A stretch of 64,000 bases of DNA from Caulobacter segnis (GCF_003243465.1 NZ_QFQZ01000018.1:3332-67331), one strand, 5' to 3'; shown: positions 17,699 to 26,009, counted from the stretch's first letter. Notes: a model not told the origin generated them from the letters alone. Program-made: numbers and translations.

Positions 17699-17995
17699 TC
17701 AGCCCTCCGGCACTCCCGCCATCATCGCCCTTAGCGCCGCCAGATGGCCCTTCAGCGCCTCCCTGCCGGGCTTCGACAGGGAGAGCCAGGTGCGTTGACG
17801 CCCGTCTGAGGTGGCCTTCTTGACCTTCACATAGCCGGCCTCCTCCAATGTCTTCACGTGCTTGGAAAGCACCGACTCCGAGACGTCGAGGGCCTCGCGG
17901 ACCGTGGCGAAGTCGATGGTGTCGACGGCGGCCAGCATGCAGCACATCTGCAGGCGGTTGGGGGCGTGGATCACGGGATCGAGCTCGGCGCTCAC
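17699..17995 (-). CDS. ArsR-like winged-helix transcriptional regulator
   Basis: A 98-residue winged-helix DNA-binding protein of the HTH_34 kind. It begins LDPVIHAPNRLQMCCMLAAVDTIDFATVREAL, with the recognition region LDVSESVLSKHVKTLEEAGYVKVKK and the wing DGRQRTWLSLS. The GTG start at 17995 overlaps the stop of the upstream membrane gene as GTGA, so the two are translationally coupled. The pair probably autoregulates through the three ACTTTCC palindromes at 18457-18528. A few membrane-protein/HTH_34 pairs are known, but the signal they respond to is not. Confidence 0.9.
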   Translation of the reverse strand: MSAELDPVIHAPNRLQMCCMLAAVDTIDFATVREALDVSESVLSKHVKTLEEAGYVKVKKATSDGRQRTWLSLSKPGREALKGHLAALRAMMAGVPEG

Positions 17996-18444
17996 AGCGG
18001 GCGTCCGTCGCGCAGGTCGGCGCGGAAGGCGGCCTCCCAGACGAAGCCGCCGATGGTCGCCATCACCGCGATGATCGCGCCGGCGACATAGGGCGCGTAG
18101 CTGACATGCTTCATGTGGAACAGCCAGCCCGATGTCAGCATGGTTGCGCCTGTCAGGGTGGCTAGCGCGACAGCGACGATCCGCGTCCGGCCGGCGCGAT
18201 AGCCGTAAACCCACATGCCGGTCTTACGGACGTAGGACTTCACCAAGAGCCAAATGCCCAACCCGCAGATAGGGAAGTAGGCGTATTGCCATACGATCGG
18301 CACAGCCTGGGCTACGGCAAGTCCGCCCATCAGCAGGCCCAGCACCGGGTGATACCAGACCGGCGCCTTGGCGCGCTCGGCCATGTCGGCGTTGGCGGCC
18401 TCGACCTCGGCCAGCATGCGCAACGCGTCTTCGTCTCGGGTCAT
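17992..18444 (-). CDS. Hypothetical membrane protein paired with the regulator
   Basis: A 150-residue protein with an N-terminal acidic helix followed by four hydrophobic segments (in the stretches HPVLGLLMGGLAVAQ, AYFPICGLGIWLLV, IVAVALATLTGATML and PYVAGAIIAVMATIGG). The ATG at 18444 has a textbook AAGGAGG five bases upstream and keeps the first operator outside the coding sequence; an ATG at 18465 would lie inside it. Function unknown. It shares an operon with the winged-helix regulator, perhaps as its sensor or target. Confidence 0.85.
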   Translation of the reverse strand: MTRDEDALRMLAEVEAANADMAERAKAPVWYHPVLGLLMGGLAVAQAVPIVWQYAYFPICGLGIWLLVKSYVRKTGMWVYGYRAGRTRIVAVALATLTGATMLTSGWLFHMKHVSYAPYVAGAIIAVMATIGGFVWEAAFRADLRDGRPL

Positions 18445-18456
18445 CGCGACCTCCTT

Positions 18457-18528
18457 ACTTTCCATTGCGGAAAGTCATAGCGGGTCGCTTTCCATCTTGG
18501 CAAGTGAAAACTTTCCGATCTGGAAAGT
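18457..18528 (-). promoter_or_regulatory. Three-copy ACTTTCC palindrome operator array
   Basis: Two 19-bp palindromes, ACTTTCC-N5-GGAAAGT, lie at 18457-18475 and 18510-18528. A weaker third, GCTTTCC-N5-GGCAAGT, sits at 18487-18505. The first starts 13 bp upstream of the membrane protein start. The array lies between two divergent genes (the membrane/regulator operon and yaaA) and is the probable target of the winged-helix regulator. Confidence 0.75.
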
Positions 18529-18579
18529 GATGCTGCTCCCACCTAGCGCCGCGCCTCCGAAGCCTCTATCTCCCCGGCC

Positions 18580-19347
18580 ATGCTGATGGTCATCTCGCCC
18601 GCCAAGTCTCTGGACTTCACCGCGCCCGCCCAGGCCCTGCCGCTGACGACGCCTGAGCTGAAGGGCCAGATCGCCGAGCTGGCCAAGGTGACGCGCAAGC
18701 TGACGGCGGCCGACCTGAAGCGTCTGATGCACATCTCCGACGCCCTGGCCAAGCTGAACCGCGAGCGCTTCCAGGCCTTCGACTCGGAACTGGAGGACGG
18801 GCTGCAGGCGATCATCGCCTTCAACGGCGACGTCTATGCGGGCCTGGCCGCGCGCGAGCTGGACCGGCCGTCGCTGGAGTGGGCGCAGGACCACCTGCGC
18901 ATCCTGTCGGGCCTTTATGGCGTGCTGCGCCCGTTCGACGCCCTGCAGCCCTATCGCCTGGAGATGGGCACGCGGCTGAAGACCAAGCGCGGCCATAACC
19001 TCTACGATTACTGGGGCGAGACGATCTCCCAGACCCTGAACACCGCCGCCGCAGGCCACGCCGACCCGACCCTGGTGAACCTGGCCAGCCAGGAATATTT
19101 CGGCGCCGTCGACGCCAAGGCTTTGAAGCTGCCGGTCGTCACCTGCCACTTCAAGGAGGAGAAGGCCGGCGAGCTGCGCGTGCTGGGCTTCTTCGCCAAG
19201 AAGGCCCGCGGCCGCATGGCGCGCTACGTCATCGACAACCGCATCGACCGCGCCGAGGGCCTGAAGGGTTTCGACCTGGACGGCTATCGCTTCCAGCCGT
19301 CGCTCTCGACGGACGCCGACTGGGTTTTCGCTCGCCCGCAGCCTTAA
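18580..19347 (+). CDS. yaaA: Peroxide stress protein YaaA
   Basis: A 255-residue DUF328/UPF0246 protein. It starts MLMVISPAKSLDF and contains FNGDVYAGL, LSGLYGVLRPFD and the MGTRL segment, all typical of YaaA. In E. coli YaaA lowers free intracellular iron during hydrogen peroxide stress and belongs to the OxyR regulon; its fold binds DNA. Here it is divergent from the membrane protein/regulator pair and shares their operator region. Confidence 0.95.
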   Translation: MLMVISPAKSLDFTAPAQALPLTTPELKGQIAELAKVTRKLTAADLKRLMHISDALAKLNRERFQAFDSELEDGLQAIIAFNGDVYAGLAARELDRPSLEWAQDHLRILSGLYGVLRPFDALQPYRLEMGTRLKTKRGHNLYDYWGETISQTLNTAAAGHADPTLVNLASQEYFGAVDAKALKLPVVTCHFKEEKAGELRVLGFFAKKARGRMARYVIDNRIDRAEGLKGFDLDGYRFQPSLSTDADWVFARPQP

Positions 19348-19416
19348 ATTCATCTATTGGTGAATTTATAGCCCCTCGCCCTTCGCGAGGGCGAGCGATA
19401 TGTTGCGCCGCAACAT
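19347..19416 (+). promoter_or_regulatory. Three palindromes upstream of the hydroxybutyrate dehydrogenase
   Basis: The gap after yaaA holds three inverted repeats. The first, A/T-rich, is at 19346-19367 (AAATTCA arms). A GC hairpin lies at 19376-19395 (CTCGCCCT arms). The 17-bp ATGTTGCG-C-CGCAACAT is at 19400-19416, 29 bp before the start. The last contains TGC-N3-GCA, like the sites recognised by the polyhydroxybutyrate regulator PhaR in Rhodobacter relatives. The first two may end the yaaA transcript. Confidence 0.5.
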
Positions 19417-19444
19417 CGTTGGTGCGTCATCCAGGAGCGCGTGA

Positions 19445-20242
19445 ATGGCCGTCGATTTCGGTTTGCAAGGGCAGGTCGCCATCGTCACCGGTTCGACCAG
19501 CGGCATCGGCCACGCCCTGGCCGACGCGCTCGCGGCCCAAGGCTGCAACATCGTCATGAACGGCCTCGGCGAAATGAACGCCATCGAGCGCGCCCGCTCG
19601 GAGATGGCCGAAAAGCACGGCGTCGAGGTGCTGTATCACGGCGCCGACATGACCAAGCCGATCGAGATCGCCGACATGGTCAAGGCGGCCAAGGCCGAGT
19701 TCGGCGAGCTGGATATCCTGGTCAACAACGCCGGCGTCCAGTATGTGGCCCCGATCGAGGAGTTCCCGGACGACAAGTGGGACCTGATCATCGCCATCAA
19801 CCTCTCCTCGGCCTTCCACGCCACCAAGGCGGCGGTGCCGATCATGAAGGAGCAGGGGCGCGGGCGGATCGTCAACATCGCCTCGGCCCACGCCCTGGTC
19901 GCCTCGCCGTTCAAGTCGGCCTATGTGGCGGCCAAGCACGGCATCATGGGCCTGACCAAGACGGTCGCGCTCGAGGTCGCGACCCACGGCATAACCTGCA
20001 ACGCCATCTGCCCCGGCTTCGTGAAGACGCCGCTGGTCGAGGCCCAGATCGCCGACCAGGCCAAGGCGCGCGGCATTTCGGAAGAGGCGGTGATGAAGGA
20101 CGTCATCCTGGCCGCCCAGCCGACCAAGCAGTTCGTCACCTTCGAGCAGCTGGCGGGCATGCTGCTGTATCTGGTGTCGGACGCCGGGGCCTCGGCCAAC
20201 GGCGCGGCTTTCCAGGTCGACGGCGGCTGGGTCGCGCAATAG
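19445..20242 (+). CDS. bdhA: 3-hydroxybutyrate dehydrogenase (SDR family)
   Basis: A 265-residue short-chain dehydrogenase interconverting 3-hydroxybutyrate and acetoacetate with NAD. The glycine motif TGSTSGIGHALA (about 15-26) and the catalytic set NNAG, S (in IASAHALVA), Y and K (SAYVAAKHG) are present. Signature stretches of this enzyme are NLSSAFHATKAAVPIMK and CPGFVKTPLVEAQI. It serves turnover of the storage polymer polyhydroxybutyrate. The patatin and Nudix genes follow closely. Confidence 0.94.
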   Translation: MAVDFGLQGQVAIVTGSTSGIGHALADALAAQGCNIVMNGLGEMNAIERARSEMAEKHGVEVLYHGADMTKPIEIADMVKAAKAEFGELDILVNNAGVQYVAPIEEFPDDKWDLIIAINLSSAFHATKAAVPIMKEQGRGRIVNIASAHALVASPFKSAYVAAKHGIMGLTKTVALEVATHGITCNAICPGFVKTPLVEAQIADQAKARGISEEAVMKDVILAAQPTKQFVTFEQLAGMLLYLVSDAGASANGAAFQVDGGWVAQ

Positions 20243-20251
20243 GCTTAGCGG

Positions 20252-21313
20252 GTGCCCATCCCGCCCTTCACGCGTAAGAAGCCCACCGGCCGCGCCCTGA
20301 GCCTGGCGCTGCAGGGCGGCGGCGCGCATGGGGCGTTCGAGTGGGGCGTACTGGACCGCCTGCTTGAGGAAGAGGACCTGGAGATCCGGGCGGTCACCGC
20401 CGCCTCGGCCGGCGCCATGAACGCCGTCTGTCTGGCCCAGGGCCTGATCGACGATGGCAAGGCCGGGGCCAAGGCCAGGCTCGACTCGTTCTGGCGGCAG
20501 GTGAACCGTTCGGGCGGCCGCAACGTCTTCGGCGACACCTCGATCTGGACCAGCGCCTTCTCCGGCGGCGTCGACTGGTGGAAGAACACGCCCGGCTGGC
20601 GAATGGCCGAGACCCTGGCCCTGTCGTTCAGCCCCTATGAGTTCAATCCGTTCAACCTGAACCCCCTGCACGACGTGCTGGAGGCCGAGATCACCTTCAA
20701 GGCGTTGCGCGAGCGCTCGCCGGTGAAGCTGTTCATCTCGGCGACGGCCATCCGCACCAGCAAGTCCAGGATCTTCCGCGAAACCGAACTGACCGCGCGC
20801 CATATCATGGCCAGCGCCTGCCTGCCCCAACTGTTCCAGGCGGTCGAGATCGACGGCGAGCCCTATTGGGACGGCGGCTTCCTGGCCAATCCGGCCCTCT
20901 GGCCGCTGTTCTACGAGGACACGCCCGACGACATCCTGATCGTCAGCCTCAATCCGTTCGTCCGCGAGGAGACGCCCAAGACCCCGGGCGAGATCATGGA
21001 CCGGCTGAACGAGATCACCTTCAACGCCTCCCTGGCTTCCGAGCTGCGGGCCATCGGCTTCGTCCAGAAGCTGTTGGACGAGGGGTTGCTGAAGGACAAC
21101 GCCCGGGGCCGCTACCGGCGGATGCTGGTTCACGCCATCACCGCCGACAAGCCGCTGGCGGACCTGTCGCTGTCGACCAAGTTCAACACCGAGTGGAGCT
21201 TTCTCAGCGACCTGAAGGAGCGCGGCCGCGCCGCCGCCGACGCCTGGCTCGCCGACTGCGGGACCTGCATCGGCGTCAAGTCCAGCGTCGACCTGAAGGT
21301 CGGGTTTCCGTGA
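20252..21313 (+). CDS. Patatin-like phospholipase
   Basis: A 353-residue protein starting at a GTG 9 nt after bdhA. The patatin features are the oxyanion loop GGGAHGAFEWG (about 22-32), the nucleophile elbow ASAGA (nucleophile S52, in AASAGAMNAV), and the Asp-Gly dyad WDGGFLANPAL. It hydrolyses acyl esters, most likely membrane lipids or, given its neighbour, short polyhydroxybutyrate-type esters (inference). No signal peptide. Its stop overlaps the Nudix start as GTGA. Confidence 0.93.
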   Translation: MPIPPFTRKKPTGRALSLALQGGGAHGAFEWGVLDRLLEEEDLEIRAVTAASAGAMNAVCLAQGLIDDGKAGAKARLDSFWRQVNRSGGRNVFGDTSIWTSAFSGGVDWWKNTPGWRMAETLALSFSPYEFNPFNLNPLHDVLEAEITFKALRERSPVKLFISATAIRTSKSRIFRETELTARHIMASACLPQLFQAVEIDGEPYWDGGFLANPALWPLFYEDTPDDILIVSLNPFVREETPKTPGEIMDRLNEITFNASLASELRAIGFVQKLLDEGLLKDNARGRYRRMLVHAITADKPLADLSLSTKFNTEWSFLSDLKERGRAAADAWLADCGTCIGVKSSVDLKVGFP

Positions 21314-21732
21314 GCCCGCATCCCGTGCCGACGGTCGGGGTCGTCTGCCTGCGCGGCGACCAGGTGCTGTTGATCAAGCGCGGAACACCGCCGCGCCTCC
21401 ACCAGTGGAGCCTGCCGGGCGGGCGCCTGGAGTGGGGTGAGACGACGGCTTCCGCCGCCTTGCGCGAGCTGAAGGAGGAGACCGGCGTCGACGCCGAGCT
21501 CCTGGGCCTGATCGACGTGATCGACGGGGTGTTTCCGGCGCGTCCCGGCGGGGAGATCACCCGTCACTACGTCCTGATCGACTATGCCGCCCGCTGGACC
21601 GGCGGCGAGCCCGTGGCCGGCGACGACGCGGCGGACGCCCGGTTCGTCTCGCGCGAGGAGGCGATGGCCCTGGTGGAGTGGAACGAGACGCGGCGGGTGA
21701 TCGCCGAGGCTTACGAGCGGTTTGGGGGGTAG
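21310..21732 (+). CDS. Nudix hydrolase
   Basis: A 140-residue Nudix hydrolase with a complete Nudix box GRLEWGETTASAALRELKEETGV (about residues 37-59; G, E, R, E, E, E all present). The rest resembles ADP-ribose pyrophosphatase-type enzymes that cleave nucleoside diphosphates linked to another group. The GTG start overlaps the patatin stop by 4 nt. A longer open frame upstream lies over the patatin gene and is only a shadow. Confidence 0.92.
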   Translation: MSPHPVPTVGVVCLRGDQVLLIKRGTPPRLHQWSLPGGRLEWGETTASAALRELKEETGVDAELLGLIDVIDGVFPARPGGEITRHYVLIDYAARWTGGEPVAGDDAADARFVSREEAMALVEWNETRRVIAEAYERFGG

Positions 21733-21736
21733 TTCT

Positions 21737-21750
21737 CCCCCCCCCCCCCC
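21737..21750. repeat. Run of fourteen C
   Basis: An unbroken poly-C tract immediately after the Nudix stop and 59 bp before the peptidase start. It forms the left side of a hairpin with the following GGGGGAG (about 21758-21764). Such runs are prone to slippage. Confidence 0.9.
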
Positions 21751-21808
21751 GCATCGCGGGGGAGGAGAGGCGCTTGCGCTCACGCTTCATTCCCCCGACA
21801 TCTCTTCC

Positions 21809-22570
21809 ATGACCCAGCTCGACGCCCCAGCGCCCCGCTTCTCCATCAGCCCCAACGCCCTGATCCTGCTGGCCGCCTGCGTGGGCCTCGGCTGGGCGGT
21901 CGGGGCCGGGCTTCCGCCCGCCGGCGTGATCACCTTCGCCTTCGTGGCCGCCGCCTGGGTGTTCAGCGTCGGGATCCACGAGTTCGGCCACGCCCTGACC
22001 GCCTACAAGGCCGGCGACACCACCATCGTGGAGAAGGGCTACCTGACCCTCGACCCGCTGAAATACTCCGACCTCGCCACCACCATCGTCATTCCGCTGA
22101 TCGCCCTGGCCCTGGGCGGCATCGGCTTCCCCGGCGGCGCGGTCTATCTGCGCGAGGACCTCATGCGGTCGCGCGGCTGGCGGTCTTTGGCCTCGCTGGC
22201 CGGGCCGCTGGGGACGTTGCTGGTGCTGGTCGCCATCGCCGCGGCCCTGCCGTTTGTCGCCGCGCCGCCGCTACGCCACGCCCTGGCGCTTCTGGCCTTC
22301 CTGCAGGCCACGGCCTTCGTGCTGAATCTGCTGCCCGTTCCAGGCCTAGACGGCTATGGCGTCCTTCGGCCGTTCCTGCCCGACGGCGTCCGCGCGAGGT
22401 TGATCAAGGTCGAGCGCGTCGGATTCCTGCTGCTGTTCGCCCTGATCTTCTTCGTCCCCGGCGTCAGCGACCTGATCTTCAAGGCCGCCCTGACGGTCAC
22501 CGACCTTCTGGGCGTGCCGCGCGCGGCGATCGGCGACGGCTGGCGGACCTTCCACTTCTGGGGGTCTTGA
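21809..22570 (+). CDS. Site-2-protease-like (M50 family) membrane peptidase
   Basis: A 253-residue multi-pass membrane protein. It has the zinc motif HEFGH in the second helix region (VFSVGIHEFGHALTAYKAGD) and the third-ligand motif NLLPVPGLDGYG in a later helix, as in site-2 proteases. The start at 21809 gives MTQLDAPAPRFSISPNALILL; an earlier open stretch reads through the poly-C region and is rejected. It has no PDZ domain, so it belongs to the minimal M50B-like group. The substrate is not known. Confidence 0.9.
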   Translation: MTQLDAPAPRFSISPNALILLAACVGLGWAVGAGLPPAGVITFAFVAAAWVFSVGIHEFGHALTAYKAGDTTIVEKGYLTLDPLKYSDLATTIVIPLIALALGGIGFPGGAVYLREDLMRSRGWRSLASLAGPLGTLLVLVAIAAALPFVAAPPLRHALALLAFLQATAFVLNLLPVPGLDGYGVLRPFLPDGVRARLIKVERVGFLLLFALIFFVPGVSDLIFKAALTVTDLLGVPRAAIGDGWRTFHFWGS

Positions 22571-22632
22571 CCTTCGGCAGCTGATCGCCTCCCCTTCAAA
22601 CAAGTGTTCAAGATAATGAGGGGAGGATCGTC

Positions 22633-23415
22633 ATGGCCTACGCGCCGTTCAACCTGTCGGGCAAGGTGGCCCTGGTCACCGGCGGCAATCGCGGCATCGG
22701 CCTCGGCATGGCCAAGGCGATGGCCCAGGCCGGCGCCGACATCGTCATCTGGGGCTCCAATCCCGAGCGCAACCAGACCGCCGAGCAGGAACTCACGGCG
22801 CTGGGCGTGCGCGTGAAGGCCCAGACCGTCGACGTCGCCGACGAGGCCCAGGTCCGCGAAGGCATGGAGGAGGCGGTGGCCGCCATGGGCCGCGTCGACG
22901 CCGTCTTCGCCAACGCTGGCATCGGCTACGGCTCGCCGTCCTTCGTCGAGATGAAGACCGAGGTCTATCGCAAGGTGCTGTCGGTCAATCTGGACGGCGT
23001 CTTCTTCACCCTGCGCGAGGCCTGCCGGCACATGGTCGAACGCGCCAAGGCCGGTGATCCGGGCGGCTCGCTGGTCGGGATCGCCTCGCTGGCCGCCATC
23101 GAGGGCGCGGCCAAGAACGAGGCCTACGCCGCCACCAAGGGCGCGGTGATCTCGATGATCAAGTCGGTCGCGGTCGAGCACGCCCGCTACGGCGTCCGGG
23201 CCAACGCCATCCTGCCGGGCTGGATCGCCACCGACATGACCGCTGGGGCGCAAGGCAACAGCGCCTTCGCCGAGAAGGTCATTCCCCGGGTTCCCGCCCG
23301 CCGCTGGGGCGAGCCCGACGACTTCGGCGGCATGGCGGTCTATCTGGCCTCTGACGCCTCCAGCTACCAGTCGGGCACGACCATCGTCATCGATGGCGGA
23401 TACTCGATCTTCTAA
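22633..23415 (+). CDS. SDR family oxidoreductase
   Basis: A 260-residue short-chain dehydrogenase. It has TGGNRGIGLGMA (cofactor motif, about 17-28), NAGIG, the Ser in GIASLAAIEGA and YAATKGAVISM (Tyr and Lys of the active site), plus PGWIATDMTA. It is generic in substrate. It is preceded by GAGGGGAGG and stands alone between two gaps. Confidence 0.92.
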   Translation: MAYAPFNLSGKVALVTGGNRGIGLGMAKAMAQAGADIVIWGSNPERNQTAEQELTALGVRVKAQTVDVADEAQVREGMEEAVAAMGRVDAVFANAGIGYGSPSFVEMKTEVYRKVLSVNLDGVFFTLREACRHMVERAKAGDPGGSLVGIASLAAIEGAAKNEAYAATKGAVISMIKSVAVEHARYGVRANAILPGWIATDMTAGAQGNSAFAEKVIPRVPARRWGEPDDFGGMAVYLASDASSYQSGTTIVIDGGYSIF

Positions 23416-23554
23416 GAATGCGTTTCTTGGACTCTGCGGTCCATTGAAACCCTATTGAAAACAGGGGGTTGCGGAACCTGCGCGGTGGTGAGAAACTTCC
23501 CTTGTGGCAGCCTGGACATCAGATCCGGGCGTCGCGAGGAAACGAGAGAGAACG

Positions 23555-23692
23555 ATGACGCCCCAAGACGTTGTCAGCCTGGCGCCGCCGCGCGGCTTTC
23601 TGATGATGCTGGCCCTGGCCTTCACCGGCATGATGGCCTGCTTCTGGACCCACGACACCGACGTCGAGGCCGAACTGGTCCGCCGCGACTAG
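23555..23692 (+). CDS. Small one-helix membrane protein (hypothetical)
   Basis: A possible 45-residue protein with one hydrophobic segment (residues about 12-29, GFLMMLALAFTGMMACFW) and a charged C-terminus. An ATG with GAGAGAGAA just upstream is preferred over an earlier GTG at 23504. Codon use is consistent with the neighbours. I recognise no family; its short length leaves moderate doubt. Confidence 0.5.
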   Translation: MTPQDVVSLAPPRGFLMMLALAFTGMMACFWTHDTDVEAELVRRD

Positions 23693-23726
23693 GGTTCCGA
23701 TTGTCGTTCGGAGCGCGCTTACCAGA

Positions 23727-24236
23727 TCAAGGGCGCGCGATCTCTGAAGCCACGGCGCATGCCTTCTCGAAAGCCGCCTGGAGTTCTGCGCTCACCGAGC
23801 GCGGCGGAGGCTCCGCGCCCAGGTGGATGGCGCGCAATTCGTCCATGAACGCCTCCCACATCGCCGACCCACCGGCCTCCAGAAGCTCGGCGCGGATCGC
23901 CAGTTCCGGCGTGGTCGGCGTGTGTCGTCTGCCCCACGCCCCCATCTGCGCCAGCAGCGGCACCAACTGGATCGATGGTTCCGTCAAGCTGTAGACGCCC
24001 TTCTGCTTGTGGCTGGGGTCATCGACGCGTGACAGAAGGCCGTTGGCGACCAGGCGCTTGAGCCGATCGGCCAGCACGTTGGAGGCGATGCCCTCCTCGG
24101 ACCGGTTCAGCAGTTCCCGGTAGTGGCGCCGACCGCCGAACATCACGTCGCGCAGGACGATCAGGCTCCAGCGATCCCCCAGCAGTTCGAGCGTCAAATT
24201 GATGGGGCAGCCGGATCGGTGAGGCGGGAGGGACAT
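23727..24236 (-). CDS. HxlR-family transcriptional regulator
   Basis: A 169-residue regulator with the HxlR winged helix near the N-terminus (CPINLTLELLGDRWSLIVLRDVMFGGRRHYRELL, then GIASNVLADRLKRLVANGLLSRV). A C-terminal region of about 60 residues without clear homology follows. It is divergently transcribed from the glutathione transferase and probably controls it; a TTGCAA-A-TTGCAA repeat lies at 24293-24305 between them. Confidence 0.93.
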   Translation of the reverse strand: MSLPPHRSGCPINLTLELLGDRWSLIVLRDVMFGGRRHYRELLNRSEEGIASNVLADRLKRLVANGLLSRVDDPSHKQKGVYSLTEPSIQLVPLLAQMGAWGRRHTPTTPELAIRAELLEAGGSAMWEAFMDELRAIHLGAEPPPRSVSAELQAAFEKACAVASEIARP

Positions 24237-24292
24237 TTTCGCTCCGAGAAACTGGTTGCGATGTAGGAGCAGCGCCTCTAAGCATCAACTGC

Positions 24293-24305
24293 TTGCAAAT
24301 TGCAA
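24293..24305. promoter_or_regulatory. TTGCAA repeat between HxlR and GST genes
   Basis: The self-complementary hexamer TTGCAA occurs twice with one base between, 18 bp before the chosen transferase start. It lies in the 86-bp divergent promoter gap, so it is a candidate HxlR operator. The assignment is inference. Confidence 0.4.
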
Positions 24306-24322
24306 TCGGATTGAGGCGGCCC

Positions 24323-24976
24323 GTGTCACTGACCCTCTATGCCCATCCCTTCTCGTCCTACTGCCAGAAGGTCCAGATCGCGTTCTACGAAAACGATCTG
24401 CCGTTCACCTACCGGCTGCTGGGCCCCGAGGATCCCGCCGCCATGGAGGAGCGTCAGGGCCTCTGGCCGCTGGGCCGCTTTCCTGTCCTGGTGGACGATG
24501 GCGTCACCGTGGTGGAGTCCAGCATCATCATCGAGCACCTGCATCTGTTTCACCCTGGGGCGGTGGCGCTATTGCCCGAGGATCCGAAGGCCGCGCTGAG
24601 GGTGCGCTTCCTCGATCGCTTCTTCGACCACTACGTCATGACGCCGATGCAGGTCCCGGTGTTCGAGTCATTGCGTCCCGACGGCGGTCGCAGGGAAGCG
24701 ATGGCCGAAGCCGCCGTCGCCTTGGATACGGCTTACGGATGGTTGGAGGGGCAGCTCGACGGCCCTTGGGCCGCGGGCGACGATTTCACCATGGCCGACT
24801 GCGCAGCCGCGGCGTCGCTATTCTACGCGGACTGGGTGCGTCCGATTGGGGAGGCGTTTCCCAAGGTGGGGGCCTATCGCGCTCGGCTGTTGGACCGGCC
24901 GTCGATGCGGCGCTGCGTGGAGGAAGGGCGGCCTTATCGCGCGCTCTTCCCCCTGGGGGCGCCGGACCGAGACTGA
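24323..24976 (+). CDS. Glutathione S-transferase family protein
   Basis: A 217-residue protein. It has a thioredoxin-like N-terminal domain (SLTLYAHPFSSYCQKVQIAFYE, then GRFPVLVDDGVTVVESSIIIEHL with the usual cis-proline and ES pair). An all-helical C-terminal domain follows (GDDFTMADCAAAASLFYAD). The GTG at 24323 has GAGG six bases upstream and is preferred to a TTG at 24293, which overlaps the putative operator. Likely a detoxification enzyme under the divergent HxlR regulator; substrate unknown. Confidence 0.9.
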   Translation: MSLTLYAHPFSSYCQKVQIAFYENDLPFTYRLLGPEDPAAMEERQGLWPLGRFPVLVDDGVTVVESSIIIEHLHLFHPGAVALLPEDPKAALRVRFLDRFFDHYVMTPMQVPVFESLRPDGGRREAMAEAAVALDTAYGWLEGQLDGPWAAGDDFTMADCAAAASLFYADWVRPIGEAFPKVGAYRARLLDRPSMRRCVEEGRPYRALFPLGAPDRD

Positions 24977-25043
24977 CCTCGCGGCAGGCTTGTGACGCCG
25001 TCGGCTCGCCCTGATCCTTCCGCAAAACATGGGAGGAACGGGC

Positions 25044-26009
25044 ATGGGGCTGCGCACGCCGCTCTGCGGTCTTCTGGATATCGAGCATCCGATCCTGCTG
25101 GCAGGCATGGGCGGTGTCTCCTATGCGCCCCTGGCGGCGGCGGTGTCGAACGCCGGCGGCTATGGCGTCCTAGGCATGGCCGGGACCTCGCCCGACTTCA
25201 TCCGCAGCCAGATGCGCGAGGTTCGCGCCCTGACCGACAAGCCGTTTGGCGTCGACCTGCTGGCCGCCACGCCTGACGCCCTGACCGCTAGCGTCGAGGT
25301 CATCATCGAGGAAGGGGCGAGTTCCTTCGTCGCCGGGCTGGGCGTGCCGTCCCCGATCATCGCGCGGTTAAAGGCCGCCGGCCTAAAGGTCATGGTCGTT
25401 TGCGGCGCGGTGAAGCACGCGGTGAAGGCCGAAGCCGCAGGCTGCGACGCCGTCATCTGCCAGGGCGGCGAGGGCGGCGGGCACACGGGCCTCGTTGGCA
25501 CCTTGCCCCTGGTCGCCCAGGCGGTCGAGGCCGTGAAGATCCCCGTGGTCGCCGCGGGCGGGCTTTACGACGGTCGTGGTCTGGCGGCGGCGCTGGCGCT
25601 GGGCGCGCAGGGCGTATGGATGGGCACGCGCTTCATCGCCTCGGCCGAGGCCCACGCCGGCGATCTCTACCGCCAGGCCGTGATCGAGGCTTCCGACGAG
25701 GAGACGGTCCGCACGCGCTGCTACTCCGGCAAGCCGATGCGGGTGAAGAAAAATCCTTACGTCGAAGACTGGGAGGCGAGGCCCACCGAAATCCAGCCCT
25801 TCCCGCAGCAGGCGATGATCTCGATCCGCAACGGCGCGATGGGCGGCATCGGCGGGCAGATCGAAGGCCTCGACCCCGACAAGTCCTGCTTCGCCATGGG
25901 CCAGAGCGCCGGCGGGATCCACGACGCCCCGCCGGCCGGCGAGCTTGTCGTCCGGTTGATGCAGGAAGCAGAGACGGCCTTGGCGCGGGCCAACGCCTGC
26001 CGCGTCTAG
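25044..26009 (+). CDS. Nitronate monooxygenase / 2-nitropropane dioxygenase family
   Basis: A 321-residue FMN-dependent TIM-barrel enzyme of the NMO family. Visible are LLDIEHPILLAGMGGVSYAPLAAAVSNAGGYGVLG at the start, CQGGEGGGHTG (flavin phosphate region), VVAAGGLYDGRG and GAQGVWMGTRFI. The start at 25044 has GGAGG 7 nt upstream; an ATG at 25029 overlaps that site. It oxidises alkyl nitronates or reduces related substrates. Its stop codon shares CTAG with the convergent regulator stop. Confidence 0.93.
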   Translation: MGLRTPLCGLLDIEHPILLAGMGGVSYAPLAAAVSNAGGYGVLGMAGTSPDFIRSQMREVRALTDKPFGVDLLAATPDALTASVEVIIEEGASSFVAGLGVPSPIIARLKAAGLKVMVVCGAVKHAVKAEAAGCDAVICQGGEGGGHTGLVGTLPLVAQAVEAVKIPVVAAGGLYDGRGLAAALALGAQGVWMGTRFIASAEAHAGDLYRQAVIEASDEETVRTRCYSGKPMRVKKNPYVEDWEARPTEIQPFPQQAMISIRNGAMGGIGGQIEGLDPDKSCFAMGQSAGGIHDAPPAGELVVRLMQEAETALARANACRV

